Part shown: positions 63,371 to 64,000 of the stretch, piece after piece
How positions within the stretch are numbered: the stretch's first letter is position 1
Layout: the number at the start of each line of letters is the position of its first letter
NCBI RefSeq assembly: GCF_042652345.1
Contig: NZ_JBHSJJ010000004.1
Coordinates: 62,001 to 126,000 of the forward strand
Length of the DNA stretch: 64,000 nt
Direction of reading: 5' to 3'
Source: Negadavirga shengliensis
GTDB lineage: Bacteria; Bacteroidota; Bacteroidia; Cytophagales; Cyclobacteriaceae
The notes under the pieces: generated by a model
Seen by the model: only the letters and a program-made list of their open reading frames with translations
Databases searched by the model: none
Told to the model about the DNA's origin: nothing
Made by a program: the position numbers and the translations under genes

Positions 63371-64000
63371 ATGCTCACACCGTCTACTCCTTCAGGAAGG
63401 TTGGTTTCCCTGGACGCCTACAGGGGAATTACCATGTTTTTATTGATCGCAGAGGCTGCGCTGGTCTACCGCGCCCTTATGGGGATGGTCCCGGAAGATT
63501 CCTGGGCTTTTCCGTTGGTCCGGCAATTCACGCACCATCCGTGGAACGGCCTCCGTTTTTGGGACCTCATTCAGCCCTTCTTCATGTTTATCGTGGGGGT
63601 GGCCATGCCTTTTTCCCTCAACAAGCGGCTGGCCGTTTCGGGCGACCGCAGCAAAGTCACGCGACATGTCCTGAAGCGGTGTTTGCTGCTGTTCTTGTTC
63701 GGCACGGGGCTGCATTGTGTGTACAGCCAAAGACTTGTTTTTGAATTGTGGAATGTTTTGACACAACTGTCTTTTACCATCCTTTTGACCTATTTTATGC
63801 TCCGTCAGCCATTTAAGGTTCAGTTGGCGGTCTCCTTGGGACTATTGGTCCTCACGGAGATTTTGTATAGGACCTATGATCCCTCCGCACCCTTCGTGAA
63901 AGGAGAAAATTTCGGCTCGTTTGTAGATATGATCCTTATGGGAAAAATCAACAACGGGGGTTGGGTGGCCATCAATTGTATTCCCACAGCCGCCCATACG
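63371..64000 (+). CDS. DUF5009 / heparan-alpha-glucosaminide N-acetyltransferase-like membrane protein (cut by window end)
   Basis: The first 210 codons are in the window and the frame is still open at the last base. TPSGRLVSLDAYRGITMFLL is the diagnostic start of the family, followed by FWDLIQPFFMFIVGVAMPF and further hydrophobic spans (LKRCLLLFLFGTGLHCVY, LTQLSFTILLTYFML), so at least four membrane helices are visible. Relatives transfer acetyl groups across the membrane to amino sugars. The conserved catalytic His of the family cannot be placed with certainty in this fragment. Start at ATG 63371, with a good promoter upstream. Confidence 0.8.
   Translation, partial: MLTPSTPSGRLVSLDAYRGITMFLLIAEAALVYRALMGMVPEDSWAFPLVRQFTHHPWNGLRFWDLIQPFFMFIVGVAMPFSLNKRLAVSGDRSKVTRHVLKRCLLLFLFGTGLHCVYSQRLVFELWNVLTQLSFTILLTYFMLRQPFKVQLAVSLGLLVLTEILYRTYDPSAPFVKGENFGSFVDMILMGKINNGGWVAINCIPTAAHT

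Overview
The window reads as a chromosomal segment of a marine-type Bacteroidota, most likely order Cytophagales (Cyclobacteriaceae-like). The reasons are four SusC/SusD outer-membrane uptake pairs, three of them under an ECF sigma factor and a FecR anti-sigma factor; sulfatases and secreted lipoproteins; Tat-exported oxidoreductases; weak Shine-Dalgarno sites in A-rich leaders; and promoters of the TTTG / TAnnTTTG type. No rRNA, tRNA, CRISPR array or complete insertion sequence was seen. The genus is inference only.

Layout. 0-2.5 kb: tail of a sialidase-like gene and an M3 metallopeptidase. 2.6-14 kb: locus 1 = sigma, fecR, susC, susD, terminator, then a large FAD oxidoreductase with two Rossmann motifs and a DGVSGAT (FMN_bind-like) protein. 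14.2-16.4 kb: sugar-dehydrogenase-like lipoprotein and a YefM/YoeB toxin-antitoxin pair. 16.4-28.8 kb: locus 2 = sigma, fecR, susC, susD, then sulfatase, two secreted proteins (one DUF1961-like) and a DUF4185 propeller: a sulfated-glycan utilisation cluster. 28.7-31.7 kb: a decaying stretch with a SnoaL-like remnant, a YjdI/YjdJ-like pair, a truncated quinone reductase, a DUF2459 protein and a degraded minus-strand gene that kept its terminator. 31.7-38.2 kb: locus 3 = susC without an STN domain and without sigma/fecR, susD, and a Tat-exported Gfo/Idh/MocA dehydrogenase. 38.3-46.4 kb: DUF2911 protein, second sulfatase, susD scar, PhoD-like phosphatase and convergent phosphocholine-type phospholipase C. 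46.8-60.3 kb: locus 4 = sigma, then an AT-rich insert (Crp regulator, two outer-membrane proteins, methionine aminopeptidase), then fecR, susC, susD and a second FAD oxidoreductase + DGISGAT pair. 60.8-64 kb: SGNH hydrolase whose ORF begins with a piece of an L-fuconate dehydratase, an amidohydrolase lipoprotein, and the start of a DUF5009-type acyltransferase that runs off the end.

How it fits together. Each sigma/FecR/SusC set is a cell-surface signalling unit: the N-terminal STN domain of SusC reports substrate to FecR in the inner membrane, which frees the sigma factor. SusC3 lacks STN and has no sigma/FecR, which agrees with that model. Loci 1 and 4 end in the same two-gene redox module, loci 2 and 3 in hydrolases or a dehydrogenase.

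Two signals stand out. First, the duplicated FAD oxidoreductase + DGxSGAT pair, a candidate extracytoplasmic flavin relay tied to glycan uptake. Second, a hairpin placed 93-94 nt upstream of susC in all three sigma/FecR loci; in two of them it pairs fully only as minus-strand RNA and is followed by a T-rich run on that strand, as expected for the terminator of a cis-antisense small RNA.
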